From the NCBI GenBank assembly GCA_036346205.1, contig JARFJB010000002.1:1359501-1423500 (forward strand): a stretch of 64,000 bases of DNA, read 5' to 3'. Positions 24,656 to 37,500 of this stretch are shown here, piece by piece. Source of the DNA: Vesta saturnalis. Its lineage: Eukaryota > Arthropoda > Insecta > Coleoptera > Lampyridae. A program made the position numbers and the translations under genes. The first letter of the stretch is position 1. Every line of letters starts with the position of its first letter. The notes under the pieces were generated by a model. It searched no databases. It saw only the letters and a program-made list of their open reading frames with translations, and had not been told where the DNA came from.

Positions 24656-25213
24656 CTTGGGAAAGCAGCTGCATACAGTCTAGCACCCTCACTCGCATTC
24701 CTTGGGCAACACCATAATAATAATCAATATCGGCATATTCTTCATTTGAAAACATGACTCAGGAAGGAAAACACGAACACGAACAAGAACAATAATAATA
24801 ACAAGAACAAGAACAACTCAAAATTAAATTACAATATCACTACAACAGAAAGAACTCGTATTGAAATCAGCAAAACTGTAATAGCAAACAAATTTTGACA
24901 ACCAACTTACTAATGTCAAGTCGTTGCTACGGTGATGAAAAGATATCAGTAAAAGAGACGTATTTCTTTCCGTAAATGTACAGATTAATTGAAAAGTGAG
25001 GGACAAATCGTCAATTCTCATCTACTCTACCATATTTTTGAAGGTAATTTTATGCTCTAACAGTTTTTCCTGAGGTGTATTCCTGTAACAATTCAGTAAT
25101 TAGTACGTCAACCATAAGTTTTTTTCATATCGTTGTCAAGCTTATGAAAAAAGGAAGTTTTTCCTTTATGGGCCATGTATCAAATCCATCTCTATTGGAA
25201 AAATATTCCTCTT
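24654..25213 (-). mobile_element. Truncated DD41D element, 5' region only
   Basis: This is the reverse complement of about 28148-28700 in the second copy, with roughly 90 percent identity by eye. It includes the long 5' untranslated part and the first codons FSNEEYADIDYYYGVAQG of the transposase. It ends abruptly at the (TA)n tract on one side and at LINE sequence on the other, so neither transposon end is present. Confidence 0.85.
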
Positions 25214-26130
25214 GAAACTTACCCGTACTTAGTGAAATCATTGATGAAGTGCTTTATAACCAAGTCGTAGGGTTTTTGCAAAGCAATAATGTTCGGTATA
25301 ATGAACAATATGGTTTTCGCAAGGGAAGGGGAACTTCTATGATTAATTAATTAATTAAGGCTACTTTTTTAGACTTCTCTAAAGCTTTTGACTGCATTTT
25401 GCCATGAAATATTAGTAAAATAGTCATTCTCTATTTACAATTTCAGCGGTTTGAGTGCTGGTTTATTGGCATTGTTCCTACGAGACAGACATCAATGTGG
25501 TGCTTTCAAAAATGTCTTATATAATTAGTTTTATATTGGTCCTCACAAGGGTCAATTATGGACCCCTTGCTATTTCCAATGTAGGTAAATAATTTCCCAA
25601 CATCACGTTGATTGTATATTATTAGTTTCTATGAGTCCGGAGTATAACGCTGCTATCCTTAGGGCATGGGAAGGAATTTTTTCTGTACCCAATTGGTGTA
25701 TGCAAAATAAATTAAAACTCAATAAATCCAAAACAGTAATTATGTAATTATCATTGAGCACGTGATTGGGATAAACTTTTTAGGGTGTGTCATTGACCCA
25801 CAATTGAGTTTTGACCGTCACACTGATAGTGTTGCGAGAAAAATTAACAAAACCGTCTTCTTGTTCAGGAAACTGGAAAATAATACGTTATTGAATGTAT
25901 TACGATCCTCATACTTTGCGATAGTGTGGGGAGACGACTCTTAAGTGGCAGAACATTTTTAGACGGCATCGCAAGGGAATTAGAATCTTCCAAGATTCCA
26001 TACAAGGGATATTGTCTATATGCATTTATTGGCCTAAAAGTTCTTTCGTTTTCTTGCTTATACATTTTGCAAGAGAAACATGCATTTAATTACGCCACAG
26101 TCTCTAATACATGGATGTGCTCACTAGATT
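25214..26130 (+). pseudogene. Non-LTR retrotransposon (Jockey/CR1-like) RT remnant
   Basis: RT pieces appear in order: NEQYGFRKGRGTSM, TFLDFSKAFDC, SSQGSIMDPLLF (the family's PQGSxLGPLLF), then after several frameshifts FLGCVIDPQLSFDRH and KINKTVFLFRKL, and finally KVLSFSCLYILQEK in the C-terminal region. The YADD-bearing block is too decayed to place. The 5' part is missing and the piece starts at the junction with the DD41D fragment. Many stops show age. Confidence 0.8.
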
Positions 26131-26277
26131 TGTTAATTTGTTAAACAAAGTCATTTTAAATTAGTTTTTGGTTAAATGTTTGTCCAAATGTAGTATTAGC
26201 GTACATTTTTGCCTAATCATATACATACATAACATATATGATAAGTATTTTATATGTTTACATGTTATATATTTCTA

Positions 26278-26338
26278 CCATTTTGAAGAGTGCATGTGTT
26301 TAATTCACGTTTCACACAATAAACATTATTATTGTCAT

Positions 26339-26371
<33 letters not shown>

Positions 26372-26418
26372 TTTATTGTGTGAAACGTGAATTAAACACA
26401 AACACTCTTCAAAATGCT
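26278..26418. repeat. Near-perfect inverted repeat around an (AAT)n core
   Basis: The left arm (about 26281-26336) and right arm (about 26363-26416) share TTTAATTCACGTTTCACACA and flanking bases as inverted copies. Between them lies (AAT)n. The arm end CAATAAACATTATT leading into an AT-rich trinucleotide tail is what a LINE 3' end would look like, here present twice tail to tail. Confidence 0.8.
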
Positions 26419-27824
<1,406 letters not shown>

Positions 27825-27892
27825 GACCAAACTCGATGGCCAAAACGAAAACAGCTGATTCCTCTGGCCAAAAGGAACAAAAATTGTTAATA

Positions 27893-29470
27893 CAGGGTGT
27901 GTCTATTGTTGATGGTTTCCAAGATGTTAACTTTTTCTAATGTTTTCTATTTCGTGGACTTATTTTTAAATCACGCTGTTTCTTCCAAACTAGAAGAGTT
28001 ACAAGAAAACACATTAGGAGAAATTTGTAGAAGATGAAATTGCCTTAAAGAATATTGAATTTATTTGAGACAAACTCAGCATTCAACATTTTGATGACAT
28101 AATGAATTCAGAAATGATTTTTTTCAAATCCCAAGACAAATTTCCAAGAGGAATATTTTTCCAATAGAGATGGATCTGATACATGGCCGATAAAGGAAAA
28201 ACTTCCTTTTTCATAAGCTTCACTACGATATGAAAAAACTCATGGTTGACGTACTAATTACTGAATTGTTACAGGAATACACCTCAGGAAAAACTTTTAG
28301 AACATAAAATTACCTTCAAAAATGTGGTAGAGTAGATGAGAATTGACGATTTGTCCCTCACTTTTCAATCAATCTGTACATTTACGGCAAGAAACACGTC
28401 TCCTTTACTGATATCTTTTCATCACCGTAGCAACGACTTTACATTAGTAAGTTAGTTGTCAAAATTTGTTTGCTATTACAGTTTTGCTGATTTCAATACG
28501 AGTTCTTTCTGTTGTAGTGATACTGTAAATTAGGTTTTGACCTGTTCTTGTTCTTGTTATTATTATTGTTCTTGTTCGTGTTGGTGTTTTCCTTCCTGAG
28601 TCACGTTTTCAAATGAAGAATATGCCGATATTCATTATTATTATGGTGTTGCCCAAGGGAATGCGAGTGAGGCTGCTAGACTGTATGCAGCTGCTTTCCC
28701 AAGAAAAATTCATCCAGAAAAGAGAGTTTTCTCTAGAGTACACACTGCTCTAAGAGAGAGAGGATCTTTTAGGATCCTAAGAGATCAAGAGGAATTTCAT
28801 AATGTTGAGAGGATTGACGACGTAATCCAGCATTTCGAAGCAAATCCTGAGACGAGCTTGCGGCGGTCATCCAATGTATTGCGGATGCCACGAGAAACAA
28901 TACGGAGAACTCTTAAGGCTGACGGAAGACGTGCGTATCACGTGACGGGAGTTCAAGAACTTTTAGGTGGAGATCTAGGTCGGCGGATTGAGTTTTGCCA
29001 ATGGTATCTCAATTCAGTTAGGAATGATCGAGATTTCAAAAAGCAATCTTGTGGACGGATGAGGCCACCTTTACAAGGTCAGACATCTTCAATATCCATA
29101 ACACGCAGGTCTGGGCACATGAGAACCCACATACTATGAGACCAAATAGCTTTCAACACCAGTTCAAAGTTAATGTTTGGATTCGTTTACTCAACAATCA
29201 ACTTATTGGTCCATATATTCTGCCAGATAGAGTCAATTCAGTGAATTTTTATTCTCCTTCAAGGAAACCTCCCTGAATTGATGGAGGTGGTTTCATTGGC
29301 AACAAGAGCAGATATGTGGGTTCAACTTGATGGTTGTCCTGCCCACTACGGAAGAGGTGTGAGAGATTGGCTAAACGAACATTATCCCCAACGTTGGATT
29401 GGAAGAGGTGGTACAGTGGCGTGGCCTCCAAGATCTCCAGATCTCACCCATCAACAATAGACACACCCTG
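27893..29470 (+). mobile_element. DD41D Tc1/mariner element with TA duplications
   Basis: The ends are 23-bp perfect inverted repeats starting CAGGGTGTGTCTATTG, with TA on each side (27891-27892 and 29471-29472). It has a long 5' untranslated region of about 700 bp containing runs of GTTCTT near 28545-28580. The transposase is truncated at its C-terminus by the right terminal repeat, so it is a deletion derivative. Confidence 0.85.
28610..29459 (+). pseudogene. DD41D (rosa-type) transposase, C-terminally truncated
   Basis: It starts with FSNEEYADIHYYYGVAQG, an N-terminal HTH region shared by this insect family, followed by RLYAAAFPRKIHPEKRVF. The first catalytic block is in a shifted frame as LWTDEATFTRS. 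NVWIRLLNNQLIGPY follows, then VQLDGCPAHYGRG (second Asp) and VAWPPRSPDLT, after which the frame runs into the terminal repeat. The LDFFLWG region with the third Asp is lost. Counting to where that Asp would stand gives the DD41D spacing. Frameshifts occur near 29050 and 29260. Confidence 0.9.
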
Positions 29471-29522
29471 TATTAACAATTTTTGTTCCTTTTGGCCAGA
29501 GGAATCAGCTGTTTTCGTTTTG

Positions 29523-29526
<4 letters not shown>

Positions 29527-29585
<59 letters not shown>
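29527..29585. repeat. (TA)n microsatellite
   Basis: TA tract starting immediately after the palindrome arm TTTTGGCCA. Confidence 0.95.
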
Positions 29586-29588
<3 letters not shown>

Positions 29589-29935
29589 CGCAACCCTGGT
29601 CCTGTGTGTTTGTACTTAGAAGGTCGATGGTCAATGATGCACATATTCTCAGGGCACTAACTTTATTTGCTTATCACTTACATTATTAATTTACGACTTG
29701 TTTGATTTTAACATTCATTAACACTTGATATCTGGACATCGTCTAGATGTAGTGATATGTTACCATTTACCTTTGTTCGGGTAACGTAACTTGGTGACAC
29801 CATTTATTCAGCTTTATGTACACATTCAGTTGATCATATGTTTACTACATAATGCTTCACAAGAGTATTGCAATATATAACTATTACAATACCTAATTCA
29901 AATGAGGGACACATCATCTCCCTTCCTAGTGAAAA
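29586..29935. other. No gene seen
   Basis: No supported feature was found in this interval. Confidence 0.4.
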
Positions 29936-31076
29936 AAAACTTTTGGTTACAAAAATTTAGAAAAGTTGAAAAGAAACTAACTGAATATGTCTATTTACGT
30001 AAAGTTTACCTAAAGTTGGTACATAAATAGATTAAAATAATAAATGATTTAAAACTCGCTGAATTGTGCTATGTTTTAGATTTAGATTACTTGATGCTTT
30101 TCTTATTGATGCATCTGGATCTGTTTCAAAGTAATTTAAAATTTCAGGAATATTTTGATCTGTAGTAATAGTTTTTTTTTTGATTTCTTAACTGCAAATG
30201 ATGGAAGAATGCGTTCTGCATATCCTTAGGAATATAATCTTCTTGCCGCCAAAGAATTTTTTCCTGCCTCTCCATATACCAACAACATATCAACTTCTTC
30301 ATTATGTGCAAACATTTTTAAGTTAAGTATTTAAAGATTTTATTACCGTAGTAACAACAAGTAAACTGACAAACTGACAGTTCAAAGAGAAGTAGAAAAC
30401 AATGCCTATTTATATTCCATGGCCTACTATTTTTTATTTAGGTAGATATCGAAAAATGTGATAGAATAATACGTAGTTTTTGGGTAAGATTGTAAAAAGG
30501 ATGGCAAAAATTGAAGTAAAAAGGCATTTTACTTTAAGTTTTGAAAACAATGAGGAGTAAGTATAATAAAACATGGTTTAATTAATTTTGATTTTTGTTT
30601 TAACCTCGCCGCGGTTTTAAGTTAGGTACTTTGTTCGATTTTGTATGTTTTTATGAGTGAAAATTAATAAATAAATGATCCAGATTGAGTGTTATTTATT
30701 GAATATTGTTTTCCAATAGTTACTTTATTCAAAAGAATCAACAAAAATCGCTTATTTTATAAAATTGGGTAAAAGTCTGGAAAAAAGTATTTATGCAAAC
30801 TAGCTTATAACTTTATAATGGTCAGTAGTAGAAAAAATGTGTATAAGAAAAAATTCTTAGAATGAATCGACCTTTTAAAATGTTCAATAAAAAGGTTTGG
30901 TTCTGGGAAAAAAATTTTCGAAGCGTCGCAACGCCCAGCATCGGTTTCATGTTTTAGTAAATTTCTGCCTTAACTTCGAGAGGAGTGGTGCCGAAATAGC
31001 ATGCTTTTTACAGAACGAATTTTCCTCCAACCGTTTTCGAGAAAATCGCATTTCTCATGATAAATGAATCACCCTG
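29936..31076 (-). mobile_element. DD41D element, 5' part, minus strand
   Basis: The 5' end, read on the minus strand, begins CAGGGTGATTCATTTATC next to TA (31077-31078). About 750 bp of untranslated sequence leads to a transposase start at 30318. The other end is undefined; coding similarity stops near 30030. Confidence 0.7.
30030..30318 (-). pseudogene. DD41D transposase N-terminal fragment
   Basis: MFAHNEEVDMLLVYGEAGKN and LAARRLY match the N-terminal HTH (xxExxDMLLVYGExxxN, RLY) of this insect family. After a frameshift and stop the frame continues as IPEILNYFETDPDASIRKAS and TIQRVLNHL, the second HTH. No catalytic part remains. Confidence 0.85.
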
Positions 31077-31078
31077 TA

Positions 31079-31786
31079 CACCACTTTAAATACCCATGGT
31101 TCCTAATGAGCGGCACACGAACCATTCTATTTACTCTCCCCGAAAATAATAAAATTCATTTGTTCTTAAAGATAAATACAAAAAATGAAAAATACAAATA
31201 GGTACGTTTCGCATTGTCCATTCCATAATTTGAAATTCTCGGAGTGTGATTCTGTAGGGTGGGGTTATAAGAGTGTGTACCAGTGAGTCCTGTAAATGTG
31301 GCTTCCGTCAATCGATGGTTGACGTGTTTTACAGTTTTGTCATAGGTAGCTAACTATGACGGTTGTTTTTTATGCGTAGTTGTTTGCTTGAGACACCAAG
31401 GACACCCAGTATTTGCTCGAACGGTACCAGTTGGCATAATTCAATGCAAAATTTACTTATTGACAGTTCAGATGACATTATTACCCTTATTTCAAAAGGG
31501 CGACTTTTTAAATCGCATTTCGGGTTCGCTTCTCTGAGGTTAAGATACCCCGTTCTGCTCTAACGTGTTCGAAATGAATAAGTAAAGCTTAATAATATTA
31601 AACGGTTAAAAGTAGTGATTTACAGATACCTATAAGACATATCTTACTTTATTATTCGCGAAGCACACAAGAAAAATACTATTTTCGTGAAAAGTCGATA
31701 TCGAATTTTCGACGGCGTTACACGTTTTAAGTGATTTAAAAATGATCAAGACATTTGTGCGTGTACGAATATAAAAAATACGTTTC
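31079..31786. other. No gene seen
   Basis: No supported feature was found. Confidence 0.4.
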
Positions 31787-32486
31787 AGTCCAGTCACGTT
31801 AGGATTTTCCTGCGGAATTTGGAGTACCGAGCTGAGTTTTTACACAGACTTTTATCATTATAAGGTAGGGTAGAAACCCCAGTCAATGAAATCATTGGAG
31901 CATTTTGAGATATCAGAGGTCAAAGGCCAAGATTTTAAGTTTTTGGGAATTACTCGCTTACTATCCATCGTACGCCATTGAAAGATATTATAGAAGTTGT
32001 AGCTAATAAAATTCACTACAAGATTAATTACTTGAATTTTTTTAGTACGATTAGCAGTTTCTCATATATAGCGCAGAGATGGGGGAGCGCGCGCTAAGGC
32101 GCAAGGGGGTTAATTCTCTTTCCCACGTTAATTTCGCTACGGTACGATTATTATTGAAGAGATTTATAAAATAATTTAGTTAGTTATTAGTCCTCTTCTT
32201 CGCTCCCACGTCTCTTTCGCTCTCTTCCTGTGACGATCCGTCTCTTTCTGTTTCATCGTCACCGCCGGTCTCTGCTGTCATCGCAGGAACATCTTCAGCT
32301 TCGCAAGGCCCTCATATTGACCACTAATTGTGGTACATTTTAACCCGACCTTCGTCAATTAGAAAAAATTGCGTTTAACAGTTCTTCTGGTGCTGGAGGC
32401 AATGTTGTTGTTGACTGCATGATCTCGTTATTCAGTTTCCAGCCCCATTGAACGGGTTCTAACTTTTCCCCGAGCCACGTTTGTAC

Positions 32487-32543
32487 CTGAAAGTAAACCG
32501 GGTTTAGGTTCTAGATCTTTTTTCTTAACCAAGTCTTATCTAC
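32487..32543 (-). other. 57-nt GT-AG intron in the unnamed gene
   Basis: On the minus strand the exon ends CTACTACCAG, then GTAGATAAG begins the intron and TTTACTTTCAG ends it, followed by GTACAAACGTGG. Splicing joins HRIYYQ to VQTWLG in frame, which fits the protein family. Confidence 0.7.
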
Positions 32544-32743
32544 CTGGTAGTAGATTCGATGGATGTGCTGCCGAGATGCCTCACTGGAAGGCGGCAACGA
32601 CGCCAGATGAACCGGTCTATTGAGTATTGTCGATTTTATAAAATGTGTATATCTAAGACATAATTATATCAAATTGTGATAATGTTATTATTAATCCTTA
32701 CCGAAAATTATCGATGTTTTTTTTCCTATTTTGGAGCATTGTA

Positions 32744-33774
32744 CAGTATCTCGGTTGTTGTTGAAGATAGAACCTTACGGTTTTCGCGGTGCTATGCCAC
32801 TTTTTTGTGAAACTCAAGATGTCCTGAACGGATTTTTCCTAACTTCTTTCGTTCATAAGGTACAGGGCGTTTTTGAAAATTCACACTTTTTGGACCCCCT
32901 CCATATCTACGAAGCTTCTCAGCGATGTCAAATTGAAAACTTGTTCCACAGAGAATTTTGTGTAGAATTCAGTAGCGCACTCAATTTTTTTTTCGGGGTA
33001 TGGTTATGGAGATACGACTCAAACTTATGATTTTTTCAATGGAACACCCTGTATTTTATAACCTCATTAAATTCCTTATTTTTTTCCTTCAAAATGATAT
33101 GTAATATATAAACGTAAATTCTTCAAAAATGCTCCAAAATCACTAAAACATTGATTTTTAATAGTAGGCTATGGATTTTTCATACAAAAAAGTTCAAATT
33201 GAAGAAATACTACTTGTGATTTTTCCATGAAAGTCACTTGATAAAACAATACTTCAAAAGTCAACAACAGTGTTTGTAGCATCCATGACTTACTATAAAA
33301 AAAAATCACAAATAATAATCCCTGCAGTAAAACTTTGAAATCCATGGCACTCTATCAAAATTAAATGTTTTAGTAATTTTGATGCATTTTTTAAAACTTC
33401 ATGTTTATATATTATATATCATTTCGAAGGAAAAAAATAAGTAATTTAATGAGATAATAAAATACAGGGTGTTGCATTGAAAAACTCATAAGTTTGAGTC
33501 TTATCTCCATAACGATACCCCGAAAAAAAAATTGAGTGCGCCCCTGGATTCTACGCAAAGTTCTCTATGGGACAAGTTTTCAATTTGACATTATCGGTGA
33601 GAAACTTCTTAGATATGGAGGGGATGCAAAAAGTGCGGATTTTCAAAAACACCCTGTAATTTATACACGAAAGAAATTAGGCAAAATCCGTTCAGGCCAT
33701 CTTGAGTTTCACAAAAAGTGGACAGGACCGAAACCGCAAGATTCTATCTTCAACAATCAAATTGGGATGCACTG
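32744..33774. mobile_element. 1.03 kb nested foldback element
   Basis: Inverted arms 32744-33140 and 33390-33774 start CAGT and are flanked by TA (32742-32743 and 33775-33776). Each arm contains an inner boundary pair of the CAGGG type: TACAGGGCG near 32862, CACCCTGTA near 33049, TACAGGGTG near 33465 and CACCCTGTA near 33652. It interrupts the unnamed minus-strand gene. No coding capacity was recognised. Confidence 0.8.
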
Positions 33775-34536
33775 TACACTGCCAGGAGAAAATTTATTCC
33801 GCTTTCAAATAATTTGTCTGGGGTGCCTGTTTCATTTCATTTCAGCCATGGGATATAATGCAGGTTTTTTTTAAACATTTTAAAAGCTTGAACTTTGGCT
33901 TTGGGGAACATCGCAGACGTGGTATCGCATCCATTAAAAGCGTGAAAGCAGAGAATGCGTTCCTTGCAACCAGCAAACTTGTCCAAACTCTTGGAAGAAT
34001 ACAGCCGGGTTTCTAAATTGCCTTTTTCCAATTTTGGTATTCTCAGGTTATATTAGGTTATGATCTTGTTGCCATGTTACTTTTTGTATTTTGGATAAAT
34101 TCCTGATACGTCTAACTACTACGCATCTTTGGGATTGTTACATCTGGTTTATTTACATTATGACTATAATCGGTAGAAGTAAATTAACCGCCTTGCGCCG
34201 TGTTATTGTATAAATTGAGCGCGCGCTCCCCCATCCCGGTACTATACATCAGAAACGGTTAATCGCACGAAAAAAATTCAAGTTATCAATCTTGTAGCGA
34301 ATTTTATTGGCTACACCTTTGTATACGCTTTTAATGGCGTACGATGCACAGTAAGGGAGAATTCTAAAAAACTCAAAATCGTGACCTTTGACCTCTGATA
34401 TCTCAAAATGCTCCAGTAATTTGTTTTATTGGGTTTCTACCCAACTTTATGAACAAAATAAAGGTCTGAGCAAAAATTCAGCTCAGTGCTCCAAACTCTC
34501 CAATTTCGATTTTTTTAGGTCTAACGTGTCTGGACT

Positions 34537-37500
34537 ATTTATATATTAATTGAGTAACTGAGTACACCAAATTCATAGTTTTAATCAACACTTCATAAAT
34601 TTAATTTCGAGTTATTATTTATTTCAATTCTTAAAGGTAGACAGTGTAACCGAAAGTTTTACCCCGAAGTAAGTGTATTCGCCCTTGGATTTCGCTTAGT
34701 AAACCTAACGAACTGTAGATTAAGAAACAAGCATTTTACTCTTGAAATACAAAAAATACAAAATTGTCCTTAATGAAATTCATTTTTTGTTTTAGTGCTA
34801 CCGTGTTAAATTAGTACCGTTTAGAAACCAGTTATATTATTAGCAGTGATAATTTTTCTATTGGAATAGTCTGATTGTGAATAGTTAAAAGCCGTTTTGT
34901 AAAATCAAAAACTTATTATTTGGTTTCGGTAATTCAGGGTTAAGTTGATTTGTCTAAAATGCGCGTGTCCCTCTAGCCAGATTAACTTCAAAGATACGGA
35001 TTTTAATGTCACTTTATATTTACAGTGATTGCTGAAATATCCTTCTTCTATCAAGTTTTGTTCAAATCGGTTCATAGTCAACGATACTTTATAGAGGACG
35101 CTCAAGTGTTGTGTATATGAATAACTCCAAAATTATCTTTAATGTAAGAAGTGAAGAGAGCCTTGTTACACAGTTTATTCAATTTTGCATAACCTTTGTT
35201 TATGACAATTCTTGTTGAAGTAATAAATATACATTTAAAAGTGTTTTAGCAAATATATCGAAAACTATCTGCTTATGTAAAAATACCTTTATTGGGGAAT
35301 ATTTCAGATACGTTTCCTTTATGAAAGTAAGATAACAAATAAGTTCGAAAAATGTGATTCGATTAATGAAATTAATCTACGCCAGTGTCATTATGACATA
35401 TTTATCATCTTCATTTGGGTGTCATTATGGCCTTCATAATAGCACCCAGTGCCATTATGAACTCATGATAACACGCAAATTTTAAAATAAAAAACAGGCA
35501 AAAAGAAAGTTAGTTACAACTTTTACTTCATTATAAAATCTTTACCAACATTTATTTATTGTAAACATTAATTATAAAGTCTGTACAATTTGTTAAATTC
35601 AGTCCATCAGTGCGTGAAACTCATGTAAAGCACAAAAGTGAACGCAAATAATGACGTTGTCAAAATAAAACTTGCAACAATCAACAAGCGCGATTACTAT
35701 AACATCGACCAATATGGACACTTAATAATTTTAAATTTTTATTTACAAAAACGTTTCTGATATTGTAAACAAATCGAATCTATGCAAAGAAAGTCTATTT
35801 GGACTGGTGTAGATTAAATTTTGAATGATACACGTTCGATATGAACGTCGTAATGAAACTTGTGAAACTTTACGTGCGTTTCATTATGACATTCATATCG
35901 AACTAGTATCATTCATAACTATAATTAGTTAAGAATTGTTTCTTTTACGTATAATCTGTGATGTTTGAGGCATCAAATCGTTAACAATTCTAACGTTCGT
36001 ATTTTGTTGTCGAGATAAAATAAAACCTAACGCACTTATGGCAACTGTAGGGAAGTAATATGCTGGTCAAATATGATTTTCAGGATTGTTACTGATAATT
36101 TTACACCAATATTTATCATACCTCCTTATTTCTTGGGAATTACTAATGTTTGGATTGTGGTATGAAGAACTTTACGCCGCGGGAAAAAAACTTAATATTT
36201 GTATATAAAAGGCTCCACATTTTGTTAGTTTGTAGAGTATTTTAACTATTAAAGTAAAAAGGCAAACTAATGTTTTTCTAACGGTTTACTGTCACCATCA
36301 AACTTGTAGGTCTGGTGTAAACGAGAAGTATCTAAGCCACCTCTACAGCTTTTAAGGGACGGTCATATTTATTTTACATTTGGGGTTTATGTACCACACT
36401 AAATTTTCTATTAGACAATACATAATTCGGGTTTCGCTGGAAATAACTCAAAATTCCTAAATGATACACTATGTTTTTGTATATAAGTATTCTACCGGTT
36501 GAAATAAGTTAGATCAAAAGTCAATTTAAACTAATATACATAACCTCATTTTTCTGAACATAATTTATATATTTGATATACATATGTTTAATTCAAATAA
36601 AAGTGAAAACATTTCTCATGTTATTGGTATTTGATGGTCTAGGCCCACATTGTATTTGAACATTTATTAATCCGAATAAAACAAAAAAAATGTTAATTTT
36701 GGAGAATTACGATTTTATAGATTACGTTTGCTCGTTTAAAAGTAGTTTAGCCAAATTAAAAAAAAAATATTTTAGACTTGACTTAATTTGTAAAAGGCAA
36801 ACCTAACCCACCATAGTTACAAAACACCCACACCTTAAACGGGTTCGCACCAGAGACTCTCTTTGGGTTGAATGGTTGTAAAGATATTACAATTTGTAAA
36901 ATAACTAAAAAGTAAAGAAAGTAAGTTCATCAAATTGTTTGTTTGATTATTAAAGTGGCTGAAATACGCTGATTCTACCAAACTGAGAACTTCTAGCACG
37001 CATCTATTATTTATTGCTTTCCAGTATCTTACCCACACTTGATAAATGTATCTCTTCTACATTTTGAACTATTTAAATAACTGTCATAGTTGTATTGATT
37101 TTATTTAAAGGTGCATTAATAGATACTGCGCGAACCAAAACTTAACTTCAAACTTACTTATAACAATCAATCCTAACCTCACTAACAGAATTATAAGAGG
37201 CGGAAGGCCCAATAATTGTATACCAAATGATACGCTACTTACTATATTACGCATATGATTTATATAAGAATTTGTTTCAAAACAATTTACGAAGAGCAAT
37301 GCATCATATTGTTAACAAAAGCGCAATTAGATGGAGATGATATACAAACTCTACGGAGACCAGTCATCTTTTTGGCTTTATGAAAATGTTGAACAAATTT
37401 ACTAAAAGTATCCCTCCGAAGGTGATATTTGCCCTGTACGAGTGTAACCCTTGATAATAGTGTAATGCACCAGAACCCGTCACTGTTAATGCTACACACT

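Larger units (their letters stand above)
27837..29526. mobile_element. Perfect short palindrome split by a DD41D element
   Basis: The arms 27837-27890 and 29473-29526 (54 bp each) are perfect inverted copies starting TGGCCAAAACGAAAAC and ending TTGTTAA. Joined, they would form a palindrome of about 110 bp with TTAATATTAA at its centre. The insert lies exactly at that central TA. Alternatively, the arms are simply an outer part of the element's own terminal repeat. Confidence 0.75.
32180..34031 (-). pseudogene. Unnamed repeat-borne protein with HAFNGCDTTSA and WGW motifs
   Basis: Read leftwards: 34031-33837 carries FAGCKERILCFHAFNGCDTT followed by SAMFPKAKVQA. After a stop comes KLFESGINFLLAVY (near 33800). 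The frame is then cut by the nested foldback. It resumes near 32630 with LASLPPSSEASRQH and HRIYYQ, crosses a GT-AG intron at 32543-32487, and continues VQTWLGEKLEPVQWGWKL, then LPPAPEELLNAIFSN. A shifted frame gives KVGLKCTTISGQYEG, the relic of a Cys-rich tail, and an acidic C-terminus stopping at 32180. From memory this order (GCDT block, AxxH-YYQ block, WGW block, Cys-rich tail) recurs in uncharacterised repeat-linked proteins of insects and other invertebrates; function is not known to me. The N-terminal part is absent. Confidence 0.6.
31787..34536 (-). mobile_element. 2.75 kb element with inverted ends of about 330 bp and a non-transposase gene
   Basis: Left arm 31787-32115 and right arm about 34190-34536 are inverted copies that start AGTCCAG, then CACGTTAG. 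They share a striking GC-rich GGGGGAGCGCGCGCT block at the inner end (32093 and about 34218). Between them is a broken minus-strand gene (see 32180-34031) and a nested foldback (32744-33774). No transposase was recognised, so it is either a non-autonomous passenger-carrying element or a class whose enzyme I do not recognise. Confidence 0.75.

Noticed and set aside
33536..33874. 112-codon plus-strand frame
   Set aside because: It runs through the right arm of the nested foldback and its mirror arm has a different frame; no domain was seen.
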